Source: Paraburkholderia kururiensis JCM 10599 = LMG 19447 (GTDB lineage: Bacteria; Pseudomonadota; Gammaproteobacteria; Burkholderiales; Burkholderiaceae). From it: a DNA stretch of 64,000 nt. Positions within the stretch are counted from its first letter, which is position 1; every line of letters begins with the position of its first letter. Location of the stretch: the NCBI RefSeq assembly GCF_003986935.1, contig NZ_RJZE01000008.1, positions 62,001 to 126,000 on the forward strand, given 5' to 3'. The notes beneath the pieces were generated by a model. That model ran no database searches. It was not told where the DNA came from and saw nothing but the letters and a program-made list of their open reading frames with translations. Both the position numbers and the translations under genes were made by a program. Shown here in pieces: positions 56,471 to 64,000 of the stretch.

Positions 56471-56790
56471 AAAGCTTGCTCCTGAAGCGCCGAAAGCGTT
56501 TGGGCCGGCGATTGCGCCTGCGTCAGTGTCTGGGGCAGGCCGAGCAGCGCGAGTGTCGTTAGCACGACATCACTTGCAGCGACGAATTCACAGACCTGTT
56601 GGCGCTCCGCGGCACGGCGCTGCGCGGCGATGAGCAGTTGCACGCCGGCGCAGTCGATTTCGGGAACGGCCGACAAGTCGAAGCGCACGCAGCCGCTGCG
56701 CTCCAGCGCATCGAGCATGAACTCCTTGAGTTCCGCGGCGTGATAGATCGTCATCGGCACGTCGATCGGCGCGGTATAGGTGGCATCCAT
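56467..56790 (-). CDS. STAS domain protein (anti-sigma-antagonist-like) in che operon
   Basis: 107 residues from ATG 56790. STAS fold: TIYHAAELKEFMLDALERSG, VRFDLSAVPEIDCAGVQLLIAAQRRAAER and a C-terminal helix. The position usually held by the phosphorylated Ser (D-S-[AS]-G) is Cys47 (DCAG), so classic SpoIIAA-type phosphorylation is not expected. STAS proteins occur in several chemotaxis operons with unclear roles. It is translationally coupled to cheA and lies 26 bases after cheY. Confidence 0.88.
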   Translation of the reverse strand: MDATYTAPIDVPMTIYHAAELKEFMLDALERSGCVRFDLSAVPEIDCAGVQLLIAAQRRAAERQQVCEFVAASDVVLTTLALLGLPQTLTQAQSPAQTLSALQEQAL

Positions 56791-56816
56791 CGCAATGACT
56801 CCGGCTTCTTCGCGAT

Positions 56817-57185
56817 TCAAGGCAACACCAGCTTTTCGACGGCGGCGAGCAATTGAGGCGGCTGAAACGGTTTGACGACCCATGCCTTGGCGCCGGCCAA
56901 CTGTCCTTCCCGTTTTTTCGTGTCCTGGCTTTCCGTGGTCAGCATGACGATCGGCGTGAACTTGTAGGCGGGCATCTGCTTGACCGCCTTGATGAACGCG
57001 ATGCCGTCCATGTTGGGCATGTTGAGGTCGCTGATCATCAGATGAACCTTTTGTCCATGCAGCTTCGTCAGTGCGTCCTTGCCGTCGCATCCCTCGATGA
57101 CTTCGTAACCCGCGCCTCGCAGCGCGATCCCGACGACTTGCCGCACCGACGCGGAATCGTCGACGATCATGATGGTCTTAGCCAT
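56817..57185 (-). CDS. cheY: Chemotaxis response regulator CheY
   Basis: 122 residues from ATG 57185 (GAGGA upstream). A lone receiver domain with the acidic pair D9-D10 (MIVDDSASVR), phospho-acceptor D53 (LMISDLNMPNMDG), the Thr in MLTTESQD and the Lys in WVVKPFQP. No output domain. It lies 8 bases after the upstream MCP-like gene. It may act on the flagellar motor or on another target, and the CheZ at 45387 may dephosphorylate it. Confidence 0.96.
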   Translation of the reverse strand: MAKTIMIVDDSASVRQVVGIALRGAGYEVIEGCDGKDALTKLHGQKVHLMISDLNMPNMDGIAFIKAVKQMPAYKFTPIVMLTTESQDTKKREGQLAGAKAWVVKPFQPPQLLAAVEKLVLP

Positions 57186-57193
57186 GGTTGTCC

Positions 57194-58357
57194 TCAAAAG
57201 AAAGTAATGTCGGAGTTCGACGCTGATGCTTGCGTTTGGGTCTGGGCGTGCGCTTTGGTATGCACGTCGCCTCGATGCAGCGCACGCTCTTCGGCCATTG
57301 CATAGGTGCGCTCCAGCTCACCGAGCAATTCCGCGGCGTCGAGTGTCGGCATCTCAGCACCGGCTTTGTATTGCGCACAGTGGTGGTCGACGACAGACGG
57401 AAGGCGCTCGATGTTGGCCTTCACGTGCTGCATGATCTGACTCACGCGGTCCTGAAACTGCAACTGGACCAGCGCTTCGTATACTTCGGCCTTTATGCTG
57501 CGGCTCTCGCCGCGCAGTAGTTCGGTATCCGATTCAAGCGAGGAGGTGAACTCGCGAAATCGAACCAGGACCTGCTCGATCGCGTGTTGGGAGTCGGACA
57601 TGGCGACGGTATCGTGCTCCGCTGTCTGCTCGGCGGCGTTGCATGCCGAGACGATCGCGTGCCGAATCGTCTCGATCTTGGCGGCGATGCTCACGCCCGT
57701 TTCACTCGATCTGCGCGACAGCGCGCGCACCTCCTGCGCAACGGTCGCGAATCCGCGCCCCACGTCGCCCGCATGCGCTGCCTCGATAGCCGCATTGATC
57801 GCAAGCAGATTCGTTTGCTGCGTGACGAGCTTGATCGCTTCCACCATGTCGCGCAGTTCGTCGACGAAGCCGTGCAGCCCCTGCACCTGGGTGAGCATGG
57901 CGGTCTTGCTGTCCACCGCCGCGCGCAGCCGTTGGACGACGGCCTGCAACTCGAGCTCGCTCGATGCGTAGACGTCGTTGCCCCCCGATGTCCCGTCGCG
58001 GTTTGTCGAAACGCCGAGCACGGTGTCGAGCCGCGACGCGATACCGCCGAACCGTCCGCTCAGCGCGGTGATCGCTTCTTCCATCTGCGCGCGCGACGAT
58101 TCGATGTGCCGGGCCCAGACGGGCGCAAGTTCGTCGCTGAACGCGCGCTGGCTATCGAAGTACCGTAACAGCTGCTGCAAGACGCGCACGCTGGTGTTTC
58201 GCTGCCGCACGCCGGCCACGATGCCGGCGATTGCAAGCCCCGCGCCGACGGCGGCACCGCCGACGCTGAACGACGAAAAGGCGAGGCAAGCCAGTGCGCC
58301 GGCACATCCGAGAAGGGGGGCTGCCAGCCAGGCCAATCTATCTTGCGTATGCGTCAT
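57194..58357 (-). CDS. MCP-like signalling protein, first gene of the che operon
   Basis: 387 residues. Two hydrophobic segments at the N-terminus ([21 protein letters not shown] and [19 protein letters not shown]) with no periplasmic domain between. A shortened signalling module follows: [45 protein letters not shown]. The C-terminal part ([20 protein letters not shown]) resembles CheZ- or McpA-like helical tails and has a QxQDR motif. Because it heads the operon, it may set or report the signalling state of the array rather than sense a ligand. Confidence 0.88.
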   Translation of the reverse strand: MTHTQDRLAWLAAPLLGCAGALACLAFSSFSVGGAAVGAGLAIAGIVAGVRQRNTSVRVLQQLLRYFDSQRAFSDELAPVWARHIESSRAQMEEAITALSGRFGGIASRLDTVLGVSTNRDGTSGGNDVYASSELELQAVVQRLRAAVDSKTAMLTQVQGLHGFVDELRDMVEAIKLVTQQTNLLAINAAIEAAHAGDVGRGFATVAQEVRALSRRSSETGVSIAAKIETIRHAIVSACNAAEQTAEHDTVAMSDSQHAIEQVLVRFREFTSSLESDTELLRGESRSIKAEVYEALVQLQFQDRVSQIMQHVKANIERLPSVVDHHCAQYKAGAEMPTLDAAELLGELERTYAMAEERALHRGDVHTKAHAQTQTQASASNSDITFF

Positions 58358-58900
58358 CGGCTTATGGATAATCTTTGAACGGCACGAGAACGAGTGCGGT
58401 TCGATATTCGGGAATACTCAAATAGCGATATGAGCGCGTTTACGTTCGCTGAAGTTTTTTCTTGATGGGGGGAATCGAGAATGCAGAGGACGGCGCTCAA
58501 AATGGACGTGTTCAACGCTTGAGCACAGCGTGGTTTTGTTTCTATCTCAGTCGTCTGAAGAAAGGTTCTGCTCCGCAGGGAGGCTGAACTGCCGGCTCCA
58601 TGCTTATTTCGTCGACGGATACTCTTTTTGTTATCCGGGCGAATTAGGGATGGCTGCGCCTGGGCAGTAATATCTACCCATCGGTTGCGCCCCTATTAAA
58701 GGTGCAAAACCTTAAACGCGTGTTTCAAAAAACGATCTAATTTGAATAATGATTTCTGCGGGAGAGGGTTGATCTATATCAAGTGGGTATTCCGTGGGCT
58801 GGGGCAAGGGCTCCATAGAAACCCTGCCAACAAGCCGCAACCGTCTGTGAAAAAGTGGGACATACTTGCGGGTATTGTCCACTCCTTACCGGAGGCGAGC
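58358..58900. other. Divergent intergenic region with FNR-type box
   Basis: 543 bases between the leftward che operon and the rightward aminotransferase gene. No gene is supported: the open frame upstream of 58901 has no family resemblance. It contains the FNR-type palindrome at 58769-58782. Confidence 0.5.
58769..58782. promoter_or_regulatory. Perfect FNR/ANR-type box
   Basis: TTGAT, four bases, ATCAA: an exact match to the FNR consensus. The centre lies about 125 bases upstream of the aminotransferase start at 58901 and about 420 bases from the first che gene. It suggests oxygen-dependent control of the aminotransferase gene. Confidence 0.65.
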
Positions 58901-60028
58901 GTGCCAGGTTTACTTCCCGATGTCGACCGCGAGGGCCTCCTCGAATATTCAGTCGTATACACCGATCGCTCTATCAACCATATGTCGCAACTCTTCCAGG
59001 GAGTCATGCGCGACATATCCGGTGCGTTGAAGCGGGTCTACAACGCGAAGTCCGTCGTGGTGGTCCCGGGCAGCGGGACCTTCGGCATGGAAGCCGTGGC
59101 CCGGCAGTTTGCGACCAACAGGAAGTGTCTGGTCATCCGCAATGGCTGGTTCAGTTTCCGCTGGTCGCAGATCTTCGAGATGGGAGGCATTCCCGCCGAA
59201 TCGATCGTGATGAAGGCGCGTCCCGTCGAACCGGGAAGGCAGGCCGCCTATGCACCCGCCCCCATCGACGAAGTGGTCGCCGCGATCAGGGAAAGCAAGC
59301 CCGATCTGGTCTTTGCTCCGCATGTCGAAACCGCCTCTGGCATGCTGCTGCCCGATGCCTATCTGCGTGCCGTGGCCGACGCCGTGCACGCCGTGGGCGG
59401 CATGTTTGTGCTGGACTGCATCGCGTCCGGCGCGGTCTGGGTCGACATGCAGGCCACGGGCGTGGATGTCCTGATTAGTGCACCGCAAAAAGGCTGGAGC
59501 GCGTCGCCTTGCTGCGCGCTGGTCATGCTCGGTCCGGTGGCCCGCGAAAGAATCGAAGCGACCACCAGTACGAGCTTCGCGTGCGATCTGCGCAAATGGC
59601 TGCAGATCATGGAGGCCTATGAGAACGGCGGGCACGCCTATCACGCCACGATGCCTACGGACAGCCTCGCGAAACTGCGCGACGTAATCAAGGAAACCGA
59701 GGCGTATGGCTTCGCCAAAGTGAGAGCGGAGCAGCTCGAACTCGGCGCGCGCATTCGTTCGCTGCTGGTTGGCAAAGGTTTCAAAAGCGTGGCGGCCGAA
59801 GGCTTCCAGGCCCCGGGTGTCGTGGTCAGCTACACCGACGACGACGGCATACGATCCGGCAAGAAATTCGCGGAGGCCGGCTTGCAGGTGGCAGCCGGCG
59901 TTCCTCTGCAATGCGACGAACCCGAAGACTTCAAGACCTTCCGCATCGGATTGTTCGGCCTCGACAAACTGCATGACGTCGAAGGCGCGGTCGCCAGGTT
60001 CGCCGACGCCTTGAACCGCATTCTTTGA
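58901..60028 (+). CDS. Class V PLP-dependent aminotransferase (alanine-glyoxylate type)
   Basis: 375 residues from GTG 58901, with GGAGG and a 5-nt spacer. Motifs: VVYTDRSINHMSQLFQGVM near the N-terminus, VVPGSGTFGMEAVARQFA (phosphate-binding turn), FVLDCIASGAVWVDMQATGVDVLISAPQKGW with PLP lysine K197, and a C-terminal FRIGLFGLDKL. Relatives are alanine-glyoxylate or serine-pyruvate aminotransferases. The frame is open to 58742, but that extension has no homology and covers the FNR box. Confidence 0.9.
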   Translation: MPGLLPDVDREGLLEYSVVYTDRSINHMSQLFQGVMRDISGALKRVYNAKSVVVVPGSGTFGMEAVARQFATNRKCLVIRNGWFSFRWSQIFEMGGIPAESIVMKARPVEPGRQAAYAPAPIDEVVAAIRESKPDLVFAPHVETASGMLLPDAYLRAVADAVHAVGGMFVLDCIASGAVWVDMQATGVDVLISAPQKGWSASPCCALVMLGPVARERIEATTSTSFACDLRKWLQIMEAYENGGHAYHATMPTDSLAKLRDVIKETEAYGFAKVRAEQLELGARIRSLLVGKGFKSVAAEGFQAPGVVVSYTDDDGIRSGKKFAEAGLQVAAGVPLQCDEPEDFKTFRIGLFGLDKLHDVEGAVARFADALNRIL

Positions 60029-60045
60029 CGCTGATGGATGTTTGG

Positions 60046-60082
60046 ACCAAGGCCGCAGCCCGCCCGGGCCATCGGCCTTGGT
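60046..60082. terminator. Bidirectional hairpin between convergent genes
   Basis: The 9-bp arms accaaggcc (60046-60054) and ggccttggt (60074-60082) enclose a 19-base loop between the aminotransferase and SDR genes, which converge. There is no long T-run. Confidence 0.5.
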
Positions 60083-60119
60083 GCGGTGGACAGGGATGCT
60101 GTGCAGGTTGGCGCCGTAG

Positions 60120-61007
60120 CTACTGATATCGCCCCTGGTCCAGGTCCGATATGAGCGACGGCCCGGTTGGCCGCCAACCGAGGCGAGCCTGAGTCAACGC
60201 GCTGGAGGCCGGCATGTCCATTCCGACGAACATGGCCATCCAGCCGAAATGGGCTTGCGCCTGCTCCGGCGCGATCGACACGACAGGCAGCTTGAGGCCG
60301 CGCCCGAGCGATTCGGCGATGTCGCGGCTGCTGACACCCTCTTCTCCCACCGCGTGATACCGCGCGCCTCGTTCCGCCTTTTCGATCGCGAGCCGATAAA
60401 GCCGTACGACGTCGGATAGATGCCCTGCCGGCCAGCGGTTGCGGCCCTCGCCGACATAGGCCACGGCACCTTTCTCACGCGCGATCGCCACCAGGACCGA
60501 AATCAGTCCTTGCTTGCGCATGTCATGCACTTGCGGCAACCGCATCACCGACACGTTCACGCCTGCGTCGAGCAGGGTGTTTCCTGCGATCTCCGAGCCG
60601 ATGCGCGGATTGGGATGGGTCGTGTTGAAGACGTCCTCGCGCGCGAGTTCGCCGTGCTCACCGATGCCCACGCCCGTACCCGACGTGATGAGAAGCGGCC
60701 GATCCGAGCCGGTCAGCACCGAGCCGAGCGCAGCGATCGCGCGCTTGTCCTTTTCGCAGTTTTCAACAAAGCGTGAAAAGTCGTGGTCGAACGCGAGGTG
60801 GATCACGGCATCGGCCTTCGCGGCGCCGCGTTTCAGGCTTTCGACATCTTCAAGCGTGCCATGGTGGGGCTCGGCGCCAGCCTCTCTAAGCGCCTGTGCA
60901 CCGGCTTCCGAACGGGTCATTCCGGTGACCTGGTGCCCGGCCTGAATCAGTTCGGGAACGAGGGCCGAACCGATGAAACCGGTCGCGCCCGTCAAAAAGA
61001 TTCGCAT
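60120..61007 (-). CDS. Extended SDR family NAD(P)-dependent oxidoreductase
   Basis: 295 residues from ATG 61007, with AGGAG and a 6-nt spacer. The nucleotide motif MRIFLTGATGFIGSALVPELI is at the extreme N-terminus and DAVIHLAFDHDF follows. The active-site Tyr-x-x-x-Lys of classical SDRs is not obvious, as in many atypical (NmrA or RED-type) members. It is divergent from the XRE regulator gene, which probably controls it across the 98-base shared promoter region. Confidence 0.9.
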   Translation of the reverse strand: MRIFLTGATGFIGSALVPELIQAGHQVTGMTRSEAGAQALREAGAEPHHGTLEDVESLKRGAAKADAVIHLAFDHDFSRFVENCEKDKRAIAALGSVLTGSDRPLLITSGTGVGIGEHGELAREDVFNTTHPNPRIGSEIAGNTLLDAGVNVSVMRLPQVHDMRKQGLISVLVAIAREKGAVAYVGEGRNRWPAGHLSDVVRLYRLAIEKAERGARYHAVGEEGVSSRDIAESLGRGLKLPVVSIAPEQAQAHFGWMAMFVGMDMPASSALTQARLGWRPTGPSLISDLDQGRYQ

Positions 61008-61105
61008 CGTCAACTCCTCTGGTCTTGACTTCCTGAACTATCTGTCGATTTTTTATTCCGTTAAAGTAGTGACGTTATCCCGGTAAAACGACTAACAGGA
61101 ATCTC

Positions 61106-61981
61106 ATGCCGGTCACCCAGCCCACATCGCTCGGCGACTTCCTGAAGAGCCGCCGCACGCGGCTCGATCCCGCGAGCTTCGGATATTCGGGGCGTCGGCG
61201 CACGCCGGGTCTACGCCGCGAGGAAGTGGCGCAGCGGGCGAACATCAGTTCCACCTGGTACACGTGGCTCGAGCAGGGGCGGGGCGGAGCGCCCTCTGCA
61301 AACGTACTCGAACGCATTGCCGGCGCGCTGATGCTCACGAACGCCGAGCGCGAACATCTGTTCATGCTCGGGTTGGGCAGACCACCGGAAGTCCGATACC
61401 CGGCCGTCCGCGACGTCAGTCCTCGGCTGCAGCGCTTTCTCGATTCACTGCAATCCAGTCCCGCTATCGTCAAGAATCCTGTTTGGGACGTTGTCGCGTG
61501 GAACCGCGCCGCCGCCGTCGTGCTGACCGACTACGGCGCACTGCCGCCCGATGGACGCAATATCTTGCGTTTCCTGTTCGGCAATCCGCGCGTGCGGGCG
61601 GTGCAGCATGACTGGGAGAGCGTCGCGCGTTTTGTCGTGGGTGCGTTCAGAGCCGACGTGGCGCGTGCGGGCCTCGTTTCGGAGGCCGGCAAGCTCGTCG
61701 ATGAGTTGTGTGGAACAAGCCCCGAATTCGAAGCGTTGTGGCGTGAGAACGATCTGCACAACCATGCCGATGGTGGCGTGAAACGTCTGTTGCACCCGAA
61801 GCTGGGGCCGATCGAGCTCGAGTACTCGGCATTCTCGGTCGATGGTCGGCCGGATCTTGGCATGATCGTGTACACGCCGCTCGACAACCACACGGCTGAA
61901 CGTATCAAAGTGCTCGCGAACAGTGTGACGCTGGGTGAGCACGCATCCACCTCCGGGTCTGCCAGTCCCTCATCGGATTAG
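61106..61981 (+). CDS. XRE family regulator with MmyB-like ligand-binding domain
   Basis: 291 residues. An N-terminal helix-turn-helix (LGDFLKSRRTRLDPASFG, LRREEVAQRANISSTWYTWLEQGR) is followed by a C-terminal MmyB-type PAS-like domain (VWDVVAWNRAAAVVLTDYGALP, ILRFLFGNPRVR, LHNHADGGVKRLLHPKLGPIELEYSAFSVDG). Proteins of this type regulate a divergent dehydrogenase or reductase gene, matching the SDR gene next to it. The ligand is unknown. Confidence 0.93.
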   Translation: MPVTQPTSLGDFLKSRRTRLDPASFGYSGRRRTPGLRREEVAQRANISSTWYTWLEQGRGGAPSANVLERIAGALMLTNAEREHLFMLGLGRPPEVRYPAVRDVSPRLQRFLDSLQSSPAIVKNPVWDVVAWNRAAAVVLTDYGALPPDGRNILRFLFGNPRVRAVQHDWESVARFVVGAFRADVARAGLVSEAGKLVDELCGTSPEFEALWRENDLHNHADGGVKRLLHPKLGPIELEYSAFSVDGRPDLGMIVYTPLDNHTAERIKVLANSVTLGEHASTSGSASPSSD

Positions 61982-62055
61982 ATCGACGCCGGGGTTTCCC
62001 GGCGTTTCGCTTGTGGACCGGCAATGAACACCAATAACGTTTTCAGGAACTCCAT

Positions 62056-62643
62056 ATGAGAGCCGAAAGACTGCAGGCCTTCACCGACGGCGTCGTGGCG
62101 GTCATCATCACGATCATGGTGCTTGAAATGCACGCTCCGCACGACGCGACGTTTCAGGCGCTGCTGGCGCTGTGGCCGACGTTCACGTCTTATGTTCTCA
62201 GCTTCATTTATGTCGGGATTTACTGGAACAATCACCATCACTTCGCCCACCTGATCCAGGACGTCACGGGCGGCATCCTTTGGGCCAATCTCGGCTTGCT
62301 GTTCTTTCTCTCGCTGATTCCGTTTACGACCGCATGGGCCGGGGAACACGGCTTCGCGCCGCTGCCCACGGCGCTGTATGGGGTATCGCTGCTCACCAGT
62401 GCGCTCGCCTGGTACGTGCTCCAGATCACGATCATGCATGCCCAGGGTAAAGCGTCAGTGATGAGGCAGGTTCTGGGTGCCGACTGGAAGGGCAAGGTTT
62501 CGCCCGTGCTTTACCTCGCCGGCATCGCACTGGCCTTTGTTGCACCCGCCGCGTCCTACTTTCTGTATGCGCTCGTCGCCGCGATGTGGATCGTTCCCGA
62601 TCGCCGGATCGAAAGATTTCTCAGGGAGATCGCGCGCAGCTAA
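62056..62643 (+). CDS. TMEM175 family (DUF1211) membrane protein
   Basis: 195 residues with about six membrane segments. The N-terminal motif RLQAFTDGVVAVIITIMVLEM carries the F-[ST]-D signature of the TMEM175 family, whose bacterial members are potassium channels. IYWNNHHHFAHLIQDVTGGILWANLGLLFFLSLIPF is the conserved helix 3-4 region. It is a stand-alone gene 74 bases after the XRE regulator gene, possibly on the same transcript. Confidence 0.9.
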   Translation: MRAERLQAFTDGVVAVIITIMVLEMHAPHDATFQALLALWPTFTSYVLSFIYVGIYWNNHHHFAHLIQDVTGGILWANLGLLFFLSLIPFTTAWAGEHGFAPLPTALYGVSLLTSALAWYVLQITIMHAQGKASVMRQVLGADWKGKVSPVLYLAGIALAFVAPAASYFLYALVAAMWIVPDRRIERFLREIARS

Positions 62644-62714
62644 TCTCACCCACTGTCCATGGTCGAGAACGTTGAGTGGCTCCAACGGGGCCGGAGGCAG
62701 AAAGCGGTTCGCTC

Positions 62715-62743
62715 TTGATATATACAGCTGTGCTGTATAGTAT
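62715..62743 (+). promoter_or_regulatory. Sigma-70 promoter overlapped by a palindromic operator
   Basis: TTGATA (62715-62720) and TAGTAT (62738-62743) are spaced by 17 bases. Between and over them lies a perfect 8-bp inverted repeat, TATACAGC (62721-62728), tgt, GCTGTATA (62732-62739). The downstream genes are an ester cyclase and a MarR regulator, so the operator is probably bound by that MarR protein (autoregulation). Confidence 0.65.
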
Positions 62744-62776
62744 GCCGATACCGCCACTTTTCGACAGGCACCCAGC

Positions 62777-63190
62777 ATGGACTCGAATCACCCCAAACAG
62801 GTAGGAATGCGCTTCAACCGCGAAGTCATCCAGGACGGGAATCGTGAATCGTTCGACGCTTTAATGGCGCCCGATTTCGTTAATTGGTCTGCGCCTGATG
62901 CTGCGCTGCGGGGCGCCGAGACCATGTGGAAGACGTTCGACACCCTGTTGCGTCCCGCGCTTGCAGACATGCAGGTTCACGTTCATGACCAGCTATGCGA
63001 GGGCGACAAGGTCGCCACGCGAAAGACCATCACGGGTCGTCATGCGGGACCGCTGTTCGGTATCGAGCCAACGGGGCGCACCGTCTCGATCGACGTCATC
63101 GATATTGTTCGCGTGCGCGATGGCCAATACGTGGAGCATTGGGGCGTCAACACGCTGGCCGCCGTCATTGCGCAATTGCAGAAGGCGTGA
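62777..63190 (+). CDS. SnoaL-like ester cyclase family protein
   Basis: 137 residues. NTF2-like fold: FNREVIQDGNRESFDALMAPDFVNW, then WKTFDTLLRPALADMQVHVHDQLCEGDKVATRKTITGRHAG, and IDIVRVRDGQYVEHWGVNTL at the end, typical of ester cyclase/SnoaL proteins. The substrate is unknown. It is the first gene behind the palindromic operator and lies 10 bases before the MarR gene. Confidence 0.9.
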   Translation: MDSNHPKQVGMRFNREVIQDGNRESFDALMAPDFVNWSAPDAALRGAETMWKTFDTLLRPALADMQVHVHDQLCEGDKVATRKTITGRHAGPLFGIEPTGRTVSIDVIDIVRVRDGQYVEHWGVNTLAAVIAQLQKA

Positions 63191-63200
63191 AGTTTTCGAT

Positions 63201-63680
63201 ATGGGTAAATCCTCTCCGAAGACTTCGCCGGCATCTGCACGCGGTGCCGCACTTCTCGCCGAATCGGTTCGCGACGTTGTAGGTCGCCTCGTGCGAGCGG
63301 TGCGCGAGCACAGCGGAACGCAGTCGAATGCCCAGAACGAAACGCTTGGCTTTCTCGAACGCACGGGGCCGGTCAGCATCGCGATGCTGGCGGCCGGTAG
63401 GGGCGTGACGCATCAGACCATGCGCCTGATCGTGATGAAACTGGTCGATCAAGGACTTCTGAGCCTGGTGCAGGATGCCGAGGATGGTCGCGCTTATCTC
63501 GTGCATATGACCCCGGCTGGCCGGGCACAACTTAAAAAAGACAGGGCTGCGCGAACGGAGTGGCTGACGATGCAGCTTCTGTCGAGAACGAATGAGGAAG
63601 AGCGCGAGCTTTTGAAACATGCAGTTCAGGTGTTGGACAAGCTCACGCGTGAGTCGGCTTCGAACGAACGGATCGCCTAA
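63201..63680 (+). CDS. MarR family transcriptional regulator
   Basis: 159 residues from ATG 63201. A winged helix: NETLGFLERTGPVSIAMLAAGRGVTHQTMRLIVMKLVDQGLLSLVQDAEDGRAYLVHMTPAGRAQLKKDR, with the D-x-R wing motif (DAEDGRAY). MarR proteins usually repress their own operon and respond to small phenolic or reactive molecules. The neighbouring palindrome at 62721-62739 is a fitting target. A longer frame upstream overlaps the ester cyclase gene and is rejected. Confidence 0.9.
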   Translation: MGKSSPKTSPASARGAALLAESVRDVVGRLVRAVREHSGTQSNAQNETLGFLERTGPVSIAMLAAGRGVTHQTMRLIVMKLVDQGLLSLVQDAEDGRAYLVHMTPAGRAQLKKDRAARTEWLTMQLLSRTNEEERELLKHAVQVLDKLTRESASNERIA

Positions 63681-63725
63681 ACTACAGAACCAGCGGCCGC
63701 GGCCATTCCTGCGCCGCTACCCGCC

Positions 63726-63995
63726 ATGGCGCATATCTTCTTCGCCGCTTCGATCCAGCGGCATATCGCAACGCCCGAGCGCGAGATCGATGCAAGCACG
63801 CTGGGCGAAGCGCTCGAGGCCGTCTTTACGGCGCAGCCTCCGCTGCGCGGCTACATACTTGATGACCAGGGCTCACTGCGGCGGCATCTCGCCGTGTTCA
63901 TCGACGGCCGGCCGGTGCGCGACCGACAACATCTGTCCGATGTGCTCGGCGAGGAAAGCCGGGTCTACGTCGTACAGGCACTCTCGGGCGGATAG
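63726..63995 (+). CDS. MoaD/ThiS family sulfur-carrier-like protein
   Basis: 89 residues. A beta-grasp-type pattern: IFFAASIQRHIATPEREIDASTLGEALEAVF, then LRRHLAVFIDGRPVRDRQHLSDVLGEESRVYVVQALSGG. The chain ends in Gly-Gly, as in MoaD and ThiS, whose terminal glycine is adenylated and thiocarboxylated. No MoeB/ThiF gene is visible before the window ends. It is therefore either a sulfur carrier or a related small protein of unknown use. Confidence 0.8.
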   Translation: MAHIFFAASIQRHIATPEREIDASTLGEALEAVFTAQPPLRGYILDDQGSLRRHLAVFIDGRPVRDRQHLSDVLGEESRVYVVQALSGG

Positions 63996-64000
63996 AGCGA

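Noticed and set aside
58357..58385. GCCGATGA near the first che gene as a sigma-28 -10 element
   Set aside because: It overlaps the start codon and no matching -35 lies 15 bases upstream.
58742..58900. In-frame upstream extension of the class V aminotransferase gene
   Set aside because: It contains the FNR box and lacks homology; GTG 58901 has an ideal ribosome binding site.

Overview
The window is GC-rich chromosomal DNA with proteobacterial gene families throughout. The two trimeric porins with a mature start near QSSVTLYG, the fdh/sel gene order, the chemotaxis genes and the amine catabolism genes all fit a Burkholderiaceae member close to Paraburkholderia, Caballeronia or Trinickia. This assignment is by family resemblance only; no rRNA or other species marker is present.

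Layout. (1) Bases 1-6813 carry the end of a formate dehydrogenase cytochrome b subunit, a perfect intrinsic terminator, then fdhE-selA-selB (selA and selB overlapping). A cupredoxin and a Tat-type metallophosphoesterase follow on the other strand, and then selC, a clear selenocysteine tRNA. Together they form a formate dehydrogenase and selenocysteine module. (2) Bases 6814-7434 hold only debris next to the tRNA. (3) Bases 7435-22432 are the most unusual region: a GNAT acetyltransferase, a DUF6916 protein, a phage-tail-collar protein, a 2,380-residue repeat adhesin with an N-terminal LEPR motif and a DUF4347 domain, a TolC-type outer membrane protein, a soluble HlyD-type adaptor, a membrane-anchored HlyD protein, and a polytopic M50 metalloprotease fused to a HlyD-like tail. 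The last five genes look like one operon. No ABC ATPase is present, so this may be an unusual exporter dedicated to the giant protein. (4) Bases 22625-23081 hold a chimera of two decayed genes (amidase and SphA-like).

(5) Bases 23380-33498 form an aromatic and biogenic amine catabolism cluster: moaF, a LuxR regulator, phenylacetaldehyde dehydrogenase (feaB), an EutR-like AraC regulator, an APC permease, a porin, a PuuB-like FAD amine oxidoreductase and a cupin. (6) Bases 33571-39795 hold a PAP2 phosphatase, a soluble histidine kinase, a chemoreceptor, an IS5-type transposase remnant and a second porin. (7) Bases 40166-44902 are a leftward group: a Cys/Met PLP enzyme, an FAD oxidoreductase, a VOC protein and a branched-chain-amino-acid-type binding protein.

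(8) Bases 45387-58357 are a chemotaxis region: cheZ, an EAL remnant, a rightward mcp-cheW pair, and a leftward operon read as MCP, cheY, STAS, cheA, cheW, MCP, cheR, cheB. A strong hairpin separates the two convergent units. (9) Bases 58901-63995 hold a class V aminotransferase downstream of a perfect FNR-type box, an SDR with a divergent XRE regulator, a TMEM175-type channel, an ester cyclase-MarR pair behind a palindromic operator, and a MoaD/ThiS-like small protein at the end.

The main candidate for an undescribed system is the collar/adhesin/M50-HlyD-TolC locus.
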